Shown one piece after another: positions 9,106 through 20,758 of a stretch of DNA of 64,000 bases. The position numbers were made by a program, and so were the translations under genes. Origin of the DNA: Manduca sexta (taxonomy: Eukaryota > Arthropoda > Insecta > Lepidoptera > Sphingidae); NCBI RefSeq assembly GCF_014839805.1, contig NC_051131.1, positions 6,250,913 through 6,314,912 of the forward strand, read 5' to 3'. Below the pieces are notes generated by a model. The model saw only the letters and a program-made list of their open reading frames with translations, was not told where the DNA came from and searched no databases. How positions within the stretch are numbered: position 1 is the first letter of the stretch; every line of letters starts with the position of its first letter.

Positions 9106-9654
9106 GTCGAATTTCATTCCAATTTATTCAGCTGTTATGTTTAATTATGACTTTAGTTAAATTAATAAAATTAATAGTGTGATATAGATCCCAATATTTT
9201 TAATAAATGATTTTAATAAATTATGAACAAAAACAAGACAGACAGCTGAGGTATACCTCAGCTGTCTGTCTTCTTTTTCTTCATTTGGTATACCAAAGGA
9301 TAAATTATTATCACATAATCGTGGTTACCTGCAATGCTAGAGGACACGTGATTACGTAATTGGAGAACATTCATCAATTTATCTCACTGTTCGCAACCCA
9401 ACAAATCTTCCAGCTCACGTCGGTTTACTGTGTGACAGAGGAGTAATTCGATCAAGTCACATGCTGTAGCCGAAACTAGTTTTGGCGTGGTTCTAGCATT
9501 ATGAACGAGCTTGCTAATTCAGTATCCGCTATAGGACACCGTTTGATTTATATGGTTACTTATTAAGGTACATTTGAGGTTTTTATAAAACAAACATAAA
9601 CAATGCCTAAAAATCTTTAATAGCTTTTCAAACCATCTAGTCCGCACCTAATTA
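9106..9654. other. Right flank of PLE block, no gene seen
   Basis: AT-rich sequence. Apart from the palindrome at 9235-9272 I see no gene or element. The segment 9390-9480 is somewhat richer in GC but has no long frame. Confidence 0.5.
9235..9272. repeat. 38-bp perfect palindrome
   Basis: Two 19-bp arms, AAGACAGACAGCTGAGGTA and its exact reverse complement, meet without a spacer. A second short palindrome, TTTGGTATACCAAA, follows at 9285-9298 and shares the GGTATACC centre. No flanking TIRs or duplications were found. It could be a foldback remnant, a binding site or a cruciform-prone site. Confidence 0.8.
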
Positions 9655-9890
9655 TATCTTGGGCATATTACACTGTTGGGCACGGGCCTCCTCTACTACT
9701 GATAGGAATTAGGCTTTAGTCTACCACGCTGGCCTAGTGCGGATTGGTAGACTTCACATATCCTCAAAATTCCTATAGACAACTTCTCAGGTATGCAGGT
9801 TTCCTCACGATATTTTCCTTCACCGTTAAAGTAAGCGATAATTCAGAAAAAATACACACTTAATTTAGAAAAGTCAGAGGGGTGCGTATA
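9655..9890 (-). mobile_element. tRNA-derived SINE, 5'-truncated old copy
   Basis: This matches, in reverse, the body of the SINE at 31109-31441: the GGGCACGGGCCTCCTCTACT tail block, CACGCTGGCCTAGTGCGGAT, CTTCACATATCCT, and GCAGGTTTCCTCACGAT. The tRNA-like head is missing and it ends in the ACACACTT...GAAAAGTCAGAGG part. It is moderately diverged. Confidence 0.8.
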
Positions 9891-12800
9891 CTTACTTAAC
9901 TATAGTATTCTTTGCTCATGTAGAGCTTGCTTTAATCGCCTGTGTAGTTTAACAAAATACATTATTGCCACGGAAATGTTTTCGCTCGGCAACACAAAAG
10001 GCCCTTTTGAAGTTCTCTGCTAAACGTTTAATTAAGAAGTTTCTATAGATTGTGCTTGAGTAGAATACGAACTTTCTCGTTAACTAACAGACATGACGTT
10101 TACACTTTCACCGCTGGGAGGTAAGTTTGGTATCAGACAAGCTCGTTTTATTTCGTTGTAACCTCGACATAAAACTAAAAAAAATAATTACATATTTATT
10201 AAATACTTCATATCTACGTGTAGGATTTTGTGTTAAAGTTCGTGCAGAGTAGTTTTCATAACACATTTATATAGGATAGGTAAACGAGTGATTTAATTTC
10301 TAAAGTTTTTATTACCTTCATTCTATTTAATGTTCTAGTAAAACTGTGGCAATAACGTCCTCCGGATCTCGACTCCCGAGTCACCGCTGAACTCTGTAAC
10401 ATAACGCCACTCCGTTAAAATATGCTGAAAGTCAGTACATATAATCACGTCTGTTATCCCCTAAGTATGCAGAACCGTAAAACTAGTGCATCTACTTTTC
10501 GTCATGTTTGTTCCGTCCCATGATATGACCAGAATAATTAATACTGAGCAGAAATCCCAATATTCAGTTCAGTTCAGTTGTTTGGTTTACTGTCAAAAAG
10601 TTTTTGATATGGATGAATGGCTCTGTAAATAAAATTTTGCCTCAGGGGCTTCACAGTATGGCGAGGTTATTCAATCTAATTTTTATAGGTAGTCTTCTGG
10701 CTATGGCTTTAGGTTTCAAAATACTAAAGTATGATATCTACACAATCGCCATTTTAGAAAATATTATTAGGTCTTTAATAATCATAATTTCTTAGATACA
10801 TACATAACTATCTTATACAATGCAAGTGCTTTAAAAATAATTATATTGTATTCAATAAAAATAGTAGCGAGGATCTTTGTATACGTATGTAAAATAAGCG
10901 ATTCGCTGGAGCCACTCATTTCGCCAGCTGCACCGTGTCGAGGTCAAATGAAACTGGTTCACACAAAAAGATGGGGCTTTACAGTATTACGGGTCACGTG
11001 ACAAAAGAACTAGTTCTTTGTACCTTAATACTGACGTTATTTTGGTAAAAATGGAATGCCAGTTTATAAAGAAACTGGGCAGTGAAAAGAACCCTTTTCA
11101 ACGGCTTAAATATGATACATTTATGAAATGCAACTCCCAGTTATATGGTTAGTCTGCGCTTTTTCAATGTGGCTAAAGAGTAAGACCTAGATTTCTTGAG
11201 GCATATTTTCTCTTCGGCGACAAATTTTGCGGATTTACGTTCATTTAAAAAGCTGCATAATTGTTACATTTTACGGCAGTTACGTTTAAAGCTGACTGAC
11301 GTCCCAATTGTTCGAATTGAATTGTTTGTAAGTATTTTTAGAAGATAAATACATGTATTTCTGTAAGTGTAGAGCCGTTGTTTACGAATTCCTATTCTAA
11401 ATGAATAATATTATTAGGCATAGAATATTTTATTGATATAAACATTTCCCCATATCTTTTTTTACAAATTATTTTAAACTTATTTTAAAATAAATCATAC
11501 TCTCTGAAAACAATTTACCCCTATCAGAAGTTAATGCGGAGTCCAATGCAAAGCCTAACCCTCGGTGAATTAAGGTAAAATTTTGGCTTCCCTGTCGACT
11601 AATTTAAAAAAAATATTTTTTAGTATTAAAGTTATTGATCTTTATTTTTAGTGTAAATCCTCTGTTGGTTTTATTTTATCGTAACAAATCCGCCTAGAAT
11701 CTAACGCACCAAGTACCAACGGACTGTGTCAATGACATATTCATTTGGCGTTACATCACCTCCTCCTCTTTGATATTAATATCAAGGGGGTTACTGATAC
11801 TTTTTAAAAAGAATATATTATAAGTTAATAAAGTTTGAAATATATCACAGTATCGATCGGTGATAATAACTTACTCTCCTTGTTCACCATTATATTATAT
11901 TACAGCTTTTAACTACTTGGACTGCCACAATGTTTCATGAAAGTTTAAACGGAATGCCTTCCAAATTTAACTGCTTTACGGGATGTTTAATGATGTCTGT
12001 TGATAGTTTCTCTTGTTACTAATTTACCTCTATCAAACACTGTCAGATAAAGACTTACAGAAGTTATTTGACCGACAACAATTATTGGGATGAATAGGGG
12101 ATACGGAGTCGAATATAAGTATCAATAGTAGAATTTTATATATTTCTGTAATACGTTTGAAATAATCAAACAAATCCTGTAAATTCATGTGTAAGAGTTA
12201 GGAGTTTTATCCATATAACGTACTAAGAATCTTAACCACCACTTATTCCTTCATATTTTTATTAAATTGAGTTTTATCATAGCTATGTGAATTTACTCCA
12301 GTTTTATTGGTATAGCCGGCAATGTTTCCAGAAATAAGAATATTTTTAACGCGCAAAATCTGTGATTCATACCTTCCATAATGATAGATGATTCCAGTTT
12401 ATTATTTTCTTAGTTTAATGATGTATTTGTTTATTTGATTATGTATCAAATAATTTTATAAAGGAATTTAAACCACAATGTGTTTGGTAGAGCTTTACGT
12501 TAAATGCCTGTTCACTGCGCTGGTTCATTGAATTTGTAATAACTCAGTCAAATCGATTCTGCGACAAAAGTACTTTGTAAAAATAGTTTGTGCTGACACC
12601 ACATTGTAGTGGCATAGGGGCATGAGTAACACTTTTACCCGCAATGAATAAAAAAGAGAAAAAAGGAAAGAACTATTTCACTTTAAAATTCCTTTAGAAA
12701 TTGACGCGGGATGCTTACATTGCGAGCGGGCGCAGTACTTACCGGCTATTTGTTGAAATCTGAAAAGTTAAGTGAGTCTTTTAAATCCTTCAAAACAAAG

Positions 12801-15800
12801 TGAGCGATCATCTTTGTTTTCAATGTTATAAAACTAAAATGATATCCAGTCCTTTATTTCTTTTCAACTACGTATATGGTTATATGAAATACAAAGTTTG
12901 CTTACGAATAGTACTACTAGCGCAGCCTTGCTTGTAGATTGCGTACTTGAAGCTAAGCTTTTTAGTATTCAGTTAGATACTCTAACTCATAACACAGAAT
13001 ACGAGTGTATCAGAAGTTTCAAAAGAGTATAAACTATAAAATAAACTCAAAATAAATACCTATTAAAACTTTGGCAATATTCTTTGTAGCTGTTAGCATA
13101 GTGAAAATTATGTGTACTAAATTACCGCAAGCGCACTAGCTAAAAGGAAAACCCCTACCTATTACCTAAGGAGATATTTAAGACTATCGCCCTTTATATT
13201 ATGTCGATAAGATTCCTATGTCAAACAGACTGAAATCTCGTTGCAAAGAAATAACAATAAGAGTTTATTTTTCGAAATACTAATAGCGACATTGACAACT
13301 TAAATCTAGAACTTGGAACTGGGTCATACGGAAATAAAATAGCTGCAAAGCAATATTAATATTATAAATTATAGTATTTGACGTAGTGTTTTATATTAGA
13401 ATGAGTTAATAAATCTTATTGTATTTGCGAAAATAGGTAGTTATAAAAGAGTATTAAAACAATCTGAGACGGAGAGTAATAAATATGTTGACTAGAACCA
13501 AAGAGAGCGTTCGTTCGGTTGCCGCCAAACTGTAAAATTCTGTAGTGTTAAGTATACTCACATAGTATTATATGATAATAATAAAGACTATTTTTGCAAT
13601 AAGTATTTGTAATTACACATTTTATTGTGTTTCGTGCAATGAATAAAATATAATTAAGAAATTGTACTGAAGCCTTGTTTCTTTCTGATTATATCTGACA
13701 TATCTCATGCCATTTTAAAACGAGGGCTAATATAACGGTTTTGCATTAAATATTATAAGTTTGTAGCATTTTCATAAGAGTCGTTATACTTTAGTTTGTT
13801 TGTAAATGAGTTATGAGGAGTCTAATGCTCTATATAACTTATAAACTACGTTCCTACTTTCTTTATCTTTCATTTAATAATCATTCACGTTCCAAATAGG
13901 ATTCAACCAACTTACATCAAGCAACTGTGTGTAAACATTACTTTGTTCTAATTTGAATGACATTGAAGCAAGTTGAGTTGAGTTTAAGTTGTGAAATTAC
14001 ATGTTTCGGTACACATAACGTGGGTGTATTCAATCGGTCTTTGCAAATATTACACACAATAATCCGCTCTATATTACGACGGAAGTGGTTTAACTTTTAT
14101 CTAATTTACATGATCGCCACTTGTCCTTTCAACACCATATCTTCTTCAATTTGTGTATTACTTTGTCCCGAATTTCAAATTAAGGGCCAACTGTACCCTC
14201 TCGTATTCCAATTTAACTAGCTGTTTATGAATTATCTCACTTGGAGTGGTACGTTTGTATTATACGCTTATACGATTTTCAATTAATATTATTTAGTAAA
14301 GTTATTTAGAATATATTCGTATTTCAAACCCTGAAATAATTTGAAGTCGGAGTCTAATTAATCCGTAAATTTCGCCTGTCAGGACTTGAAGTTAATTGCT
14401 GGCTAACGGGTATTTTATTGGTTATAATTACGTGAAGGTAAATACCGAAACCAAAGGTGTTGTAACACAGTGGGTTACATACAAATTAGATTCTAATTAG
14501 TAAGTAGTAAGTACTTAATACTTACCATTCATTAGTTGGATACATCATTATGCTATAAAACAGGCGACCCGGCCCGGCATTGGACGTATAGGACAAATAA
14601 TTTTCAATAGTCATTAAGCAGATGACTTTTGGTGCGGCTGCCTACCAAACTTTACAGAAAAGTTCACAGGAAACATACATACATAGATTTATTTTTTATA
14701 TTTATACATAGATAAATTTCCCTCAAACAATTATTATTGCGATGTCTACTTTAGTATGTTTATAAGTTCTTTGTAAATTGAATGATTTAGGTGCTGAATG
14801 GTGATCACAATTGTATATATTTTTTTATTGCTTATATTTTAGGGTACTAGATACTTTAAGCAGCGCGTTTACACGAAAATAAGCTTCAACATATAAATAT
14901 AAGTAGATACAAGAATTAAAAAAATACTATCAAAACGTAAATTTAAACGAAGCCTCAGAAAAATAAATTAAATATTTAGGCCGGAGGAAAGTAATTCTAT
15001 GTTAACAAAGTTCATTCATAAGAATTATTTGGGCGGGCTTGGCTACAAATTAACAAAAAAGGACCAATTACTTACGCAAGAGCTAAATTAGGATTTAATT
15101 AATTTAATAGCGTTTACTGTACTTATTTTTGATAAAATATTAATAGTTTATGACACTTAAATTACAAAAAGGTCTTGAGAATATAATATAAAAAATGTAT
15201 CTATTTATTATTTTGTAAATGTCGCCAATACAAATTATCATTTAATGCTATTTTCGCATATAATATGAAAATATTACAACTTATTTAGAACAGCGCATTT
15301 ATCTGTGGTTCCTATCTAGGTGCAAGTAATAAACGATATGATACTCAATTAAAAGATAAAATATTCTTACTATTACTCCTGTGCATTCTACGCGAGTACA
15401 ATATAATATTTAGTTATTATCTTGTTGCAGAAAAATCTTATGATTTTTGTGTGCGATATACAAAAGATGTTTTCCTGTTGAGAGTAGTTATACATCTCAG
15501 AGACGCCTCTCCACACCAATGGTTAACGGTTCAATGAAATTTCGTGTTCACAAGCCAAGAGTACAGCTTCAGACCTTTTTGAGTACCTTGTAAGTGGTTG
15601 TTTCATGCTCTTATTTTTTAGAATATTCCAGCAACATTAAAATACAAATTCGCACAACAGAAAAAATGAATGTCATAATATAATTATGCAAATGTTTAAA
15701 ATTTTACACGTGTCGAAATTACAAGTCATGTTTGGAGGTCCATTATAAAACCTTGGTTTCGTTACAATGTATAATGTACCTACTAATATCTAAAACACAC

Positions 15801-16154
15801 AAAAGAAAAATATGTTCGGGCATTATTGTTTGTAGAAATGCCGTCGGCGTTTATGTTTGGGACTAATGTGGGTACAGCGTACAGCGTTTCTATTTGTCTT
15901 TTTGTAATAACGTGTCCTTTTAATATTATAAGCTAATTAGCGAACTAAATATTATAAAATTCTCGTGTTGTAGAATAGGTAATAGCTTTGATTAGTTATA
16001 TTTTTATCTGTAAAAGTTTGATAATAATGTCTTGTTAATAGTTTTGAGGAAAAAAGTCTGAACAAAACTACATGCCATCTTGGCTGGTATGAAAAGAGTG
16101 TATAATAGATCCAACCTTTTTTTAAACGTCCACGGCAAATTAGCTAAATTGCTT
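9891..16154. other. Long AT-rich stretch, no gene recognised
   Basis: About 6.3 kb without a frame showing known motifs. Open frames at 10604-10795 and 13957-14220 are short, isolated and lack protein-like composition. I found no RNA gene. It is probably intergenic or intronic with decayed repeats I cannot name. Confidence 0.5.
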
Positions 16155-16360
16155 CTGATAGTAAGTGGAGTGGGATCCAGATAGAATGATTATTGACAAG
16201 ACTTGATTACCCTTCAACAGTTGACACAATTACGTCGGCCGGTTAGAACCGAATATGCACTGGCTAATCCCGGAACTCGATAGTTCCACTTACGAGGCCA
16301 GTGTGACAGGTTTAAACACCTTATGCATGGTGGTTGCTATCCGGGCGGGTGCTAAACGTA
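16155..16360 (-). repeat. Dispersed repeat family 1, copy 1
   Basis: The reverse complement shares, in order, the TGCATAAGGTGT-type block, a GGCCGACGTAATTGTGTCAA block and CATTCTAT...CCCACTCC with the repeats at 24530-24720 and 54866-54960. The family is dispersed; I recognise its style from lepidopteran DNA but do not assign a class. Confidence 0.55.
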
Positions 16361-17290
16361 TTTTATAACCATTGTTCCATGAGCCAAACACACAGCTATC
16401 CGTTATTTTTGTCTGAATTGTGACGTAAGTCATTAATAAGCCATGTTAGTTGGAAACGGTCGTATGGATGATCGCTCTGTTCGGATCCATTAGGTGCCTG
16501 TCACATAATATATCCCTGAATATAAATACAACTGGTATTAAGTGATTATTGGTTTTTATAAGATTGAGTTTGCCTCATGCTCGTGCTTGGTAATCCGTTA
16601 AGCCGCGCGACGACGTTGATTCCCTGCCGAGTGTCAAAATATCTCAACATGGATTAAATCCTGAAAAGAAACAAACATTAAATCTACGCTTTAGTCATTT
16701 TTAATGTGTTTTGTCTTTGAGGAAAATGAAAACTACTAGGAAATACTAATAGGGACATACTCGGTGCACATCGGCCTATATTAATGCCTTCGCCGGCATG
16801 CGATTTTCCGTAATACAAGTCCCTCTGTGCTGCTTTTGCAAACAAAAAACAAACGTAGAGGGCTTTACTTATCTGTATGGCATGTTTCATCCGAATTCAT
16901 TCAGCGCTTTGTGTACCTACTTGTAATTCCAAAATTTCTCATTCAGGTAAGGGTGTGTGCAGGTTGATAAATCTTTTATGATTTAATTTAAAAAACTTCT
17001 AAACATATTCTAAGGCGCCGTATTTTGTTTTAATCAACGGCGCTTCAACGCATGACAGGCAGATTCAACAAGAATGGAGTCAAAACCCATAAATACGCAG
17101 AGTAATTTTGACATTGCGTTACTAAATGAAACCACATAAGTACTTATCTTCTTTAAGATAATAATTTAAAATATGTTACTTGACACGTAGATGTAAACAA
17201 AATATCTTCACTGACTGTCGCATTTATAATATTAAATCATTAATTGGTCAAGTAACTACTGCTACTAACTCGACGCGATATTTAACCAAC

Positions 17291-17918
17291 TAGTGTCTGG
17301 CCGAAGACCGATTTCTTGCTGTAACCAAAATGGATTAGTCGGCTATCGTCACACTCTTCAGTCGAAGCCGAAAACGAAAGCTTGAAAACTCAAAGAAATT
17401 TGTTTCTTTATTTTTATTGCTTTGAACGACGAGACGTATTAGCCGTTTGCCTGATGATAAGCGAAACACCATCCAACACCTTGAATTATAAAGTATTGTT
17501 TGGTATTCCATTGTACTCGCGATCCTGAAACATGAAGTATTAAGTCTTATTATGTTCAGTAGTTACACTGGCTACAATATCCTTCAAACCGGAACAGAAC
17601 AGTGACTACACAATGCTGCTTGGCGTTAGAAATAGACATTGCGGTGGGACCTACCCAGGCGGACTATCACATATGAGAGACCTACCACGAGTAAAGTTTG
17701 GTTCAACATTAGCTACAAGCTACAGTTAATAATATAGTAAATGTTTAGACCTTTAGAATAGAAGGTATATATTGACTGAAGTTTATCTAAAGATGCTAAA
17801 AATGACTGCCATTTGTCAATAAGAATAGCCTTTTGAAGTAACGGGAATTATATCAATTATTTTCTGTTTTTTTGCCAAAGATGGCCGAAGCCGAAGCCGA
17901 AGCTTCCGTCGGTCACTA
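17291..17918. mobile_element. hAT-like non-autonomous element with a nested repeat
   Basis: The left end TAGTGTCTGGCCGAAG and the reverse complement of the right end TAGTGACCGACGGAAG match at 12 of 16 positions. Flanking octamers TAACCAAC (17283-17290) and AAATCAAC (17919-17926) match at 6 of 8, a plausible decayed 8-bp target duplication. Subterminal CCGAAG units are repeated near the right end (17884-17902). There is no transposase. Repeat family 2 lies inside at 17428-17695. Superfamily is inferred from end style and duplication length. Confidence 0.45.
17428..17695 (+). repeat. Dispersed repeat family 2, copy 1
   Basis: Contains GCCTGATGATAAGCGA, CACCATCCAACACCTTGAAT, CAAACCGGAACAGAACAGTG and GGTGGGACCTACCCAGGCGG. 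I recognise it as a common interspersed repeat of moth genomes. A second, inverted copy is at 26468-26709. It is nested in the hAT-like element, so it inserted later or was captured. Confidence 0.6.
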
Positions 17919-18951
17919 AAATCAACACACCGTGAAACAAGGGCCATTTTCAAGACAGCTGTTTGAAAATACTTGTAATTATGTCAAACAATTGAGTCAT
18001 GTTTGCCTAAAATTCAATGTCAGCAGTGTAAGCCTGTGAAACAGAATCAAGAACTTTGTTAAATGTGCTCAGTCGAGTAATTTCACGTACAAATTCGCGC
18101 CTAAGCCTTGCGGCAAGCAATTTGCGACTTTCAGTTAATACCAGCTTCAGGCGGGTACGAGCGTACGTTACCCAAAAATACTCAGAATAAATTAAATATC
18201 GCGTTTAATTCGTGAATACTGCGGTAAAATTACAAAATTTCTAACATTTTAATTAAGTGTTAGGTATTGAGACCAAAAATATGATAAAACTGGGTAATTA
18301 TGGAGCAAAAAAGATTTTAGAGATTTAGAAATAACGATTACGTCCAGTTACAAAAACTCATTATAACGCTCACACACAAATCATGACACCCCACACACAA
18401 ACACGCACATTAGGGTGGAGCGTCAATTTTTTTTTTATATTTTCTATGTTGAATAGCACTATAAAGTTGCATATCATACTCAGTTTCATGAAAAAAATAT
18501 TAAAAAAAATATTGCAACCTATTTTTAGCCCTCTACCGACGTTTGAAGGTCATGAAAAATCGTCAAATCGAGATATTTTTAAATATATCATAAAGCCAGA
18601 AGTGATTATTTCTTATAGTGTTATGTAACTCATAATATCTTAAATCACCATATTTATATTTATAAATAGTCAGTACATTGAATAATTAACAGCTAAGCAA
18701 GAAAACATAACGTCCATACGAACGAAATAAACTGTAATTGCGGTTACAAAAGAACATATTTCTTTAATAATGGAGCCAGGATCACACTATTTAGGGCATA
18801 TAACTACGTTGTGTGGTACGGGAAAAAACCATAGCGGATTCAAAACAGTTGTTTTTTTAATAAAAATAATATAAATAAACAAATCCATTAGCTATTGGAT
18901 GCGACGGAACTGCTACAAATACTGGTTAGAAAGGTGGGGTAAATCGTTTCA

Positions 18952-19310
18952 CATTGAAGTAAAATAAAATAGTTTATTTATCACGTAGGCGAACAAAGTT
19001 ACACTTATGATACGTCAAAACAATTTATAATATTATTATTTCCAAATAACAATTAAAATTACTTTTGTAACTATGGACATTTTAAATTAGGGATAAAATT
19101 TGTAATGTATACAAGGTACAAACCGATGTAATCAGCTCGGACTGGCGCAGGTAGGGGGAAATAAAAGGATAACGCGTCGCGATCCTCACCGGCGAGTACA
19201 TGAGCCCTAGCCTAGCTAACCTACAAGCTTTTCTCTAGCTACCTAAGTGATGACTACTCGAAGAAGAAAGGCAGAAAGAAACTCTGGGCTTACTTTTTTG
19301 TCATCAATTG
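18952..19310 (-). repeat. Possible retroelement 3' end inside the transposon
   Basis: On the minus strand a block from about 19310 ends, near 18952, in an AATAAA-type signal and an A/T-rich tail (AAATAAACTATTTTATTTTA). It is GC-richer than its surroundings. The pattern resembles the 3' UTR of a LINE. I do not recognise the family and found no target duplication. Confidence 0.25.
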
Positions 19311-20075
19311 TTCAGTACATCTTTTGTATTTTTTTTCCAAGTCTTTCATGTAATTAGGCAGACCACTGCAATGGTTTATTTATCTACTACACGCGCAGGA
19401 ATGAACCCTCCGGCATTTGTTTATAAAATAAGTTGGAGAAACCAGCGGCCCTCAACTCTATTCCGGGCAAATAGAGAAAGAAAAAAACTACTGATTTTCT
19501 TGTTACTGAGTTTTCTCCTAATATACCGACAAACATACCCGTTTTACTGAAGGAAACTGAAAATAATCTGTGTACAGATCAGAAATACCAAATGTGTCAA
19601 CCTATAAGTAGCAGCTCATGTTCTCAAGGCTTGTCTAACAGAAATCCAGGAAAAATAGCTCATTTCAGGTGGTTAACAACGGCTAACAGAATCTTAAGAC
19701 TATAATATAGTCTTAAATAGTAGTAGTACATATTATGTAGTGTCATCAAACCCTTCTTCTCAATTAATTAAACTCACGTAATACATTTTAAAAGTTTATA
19801 CCCCTGTCTGGTTTTGTATAAAGAAAGAAAGTACGTTTAAACAACGACCAACCTACATTTTCAAATAAATAGAATTTTTTCGATGTTTGACCGTTGACGT
19901 TAAAAAGGCTATTGATCGTGTTATATAAAGAAATTCATTTAATGTATATCCTAAAAAACCTACTTTTAGCAATGCTGTACAATATCCGACCGCATATAAA
20001 AGTATAAGGAGAATAATCGGGGCTAAAAACATCAACAATCTGGGCTAAGAATATTTAAAGTTCCGAAGTTAAACT

Positions 20076-20330
20076 TTGAGTCTAAAAACTATACTGATAT
20101 GGTTATTTGGAGCGATTTACAAGTTACATGTCCTCCGATGTTATATGTTAATGGATATCAGTGCCACGGAATTGAAAGATCTGATGGTATCAAACTCCAA
20201 TACTATGATAGAGTTGCCGGATTATCCTTGTCATACACAAGCAGTAGAGCGATGTGTAAAAATGGTCACTGAAGCATCAATTATGGTAGGTGGTGAAAAG
20301 GCAAGAGATGGATTATTTGATCTAAAATAA
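20076..20330 (+). pseudogene. Coding remnant of the 18.4-20.8 kb transposon
   Basis: An 84-codon frame whose second half (from about residue 30) looks protein-like: ATELKDLMVSNSNTMIELPD, then CHTQAVERCVKMVTEAS and GGEKARDGLFDLK. The preceding sequence reads protein-like in another frame (TDMVIWSDLQVTCPPML), so a frameshift near 20150 is likely. I associate the HTQAVERCVK.VTEAS string with transposon-type or uncharacterised insect proteins from memory, but cannot name the family. It lies inside the TIRs at the 3' side, as expected for the C-terminus of the element's own protein. Confidence 0.45.
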
Positions 20331-20758
20331 AATCGCGCGGAATTATGCCATATTTTGAAACAAAAATACTATTTTAAAATACACAAAAAATCTGAATAAT
20401 TTACTCAATTTTCCACGATTTTGTTATTATTGCCTAACAATTTCATATTGATTTTTCATGCTTTTCCCTCAATAAAGAATTCAGTTTAGTTTATTATTAG
20501 TATTTTAATTTTAGCTTTACGCTAAAATATAATAGTTTACAGATTTTGGTGTTATTTTGTACTGATTTAAAAAATATCTTAATTAATGTATTTTTTGAAA
20601 CTTTGAGCTAAGGTAGAGGGCTAAAAAATATGTCAAAAAAATAAAATAAAAATATATTTACATATAATTTTGCCATATGCAACTTTCCACAGGTGTTCAA
20701 AATCGATTTGATGACATTTTTTTTTCTCCATACATTGACGCTCCACCCTAACGCACAT

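Larger units (their letters stand above)
18403..20758. mobile_element. TIR-bounded DNA transposon with 8-bp target duplication
   Basis: TAGGGTGGAGCGTCAAT (18411-18427) is repeated inverted at 20734-20750. ACGCACAT directly flanks both ends (18403-18410 and 20751-20758). The inverted similarity extends imperfectly about 130-160 bp inward: an AAAGTTGCATAT block and a TTTTAGCCCTCTACC block recur in order. An 8-bp duplication with TAGGGTGG ends suggests hAT; P-like elements also make 8-bp duplications. The interior is decayed, with one recognisable coding fragment at 20076-20330. The flanks are CA-rich, which slightly weakens the duplication, but its exact placement supports it. Confidence 0.75.

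Noticed and set aside
12690..12770. Minus-strand micro-exon between TTTTCAG and GTAAGT
   Set aside because: Only about 17 nt, with no coding partner nearby; splice-like strings of this quality are expected by chance.
13957..14220. 87-codon plus frame
   Set aside because: No motif, no splice context, and composition like the surrounding AT-rich DNA.
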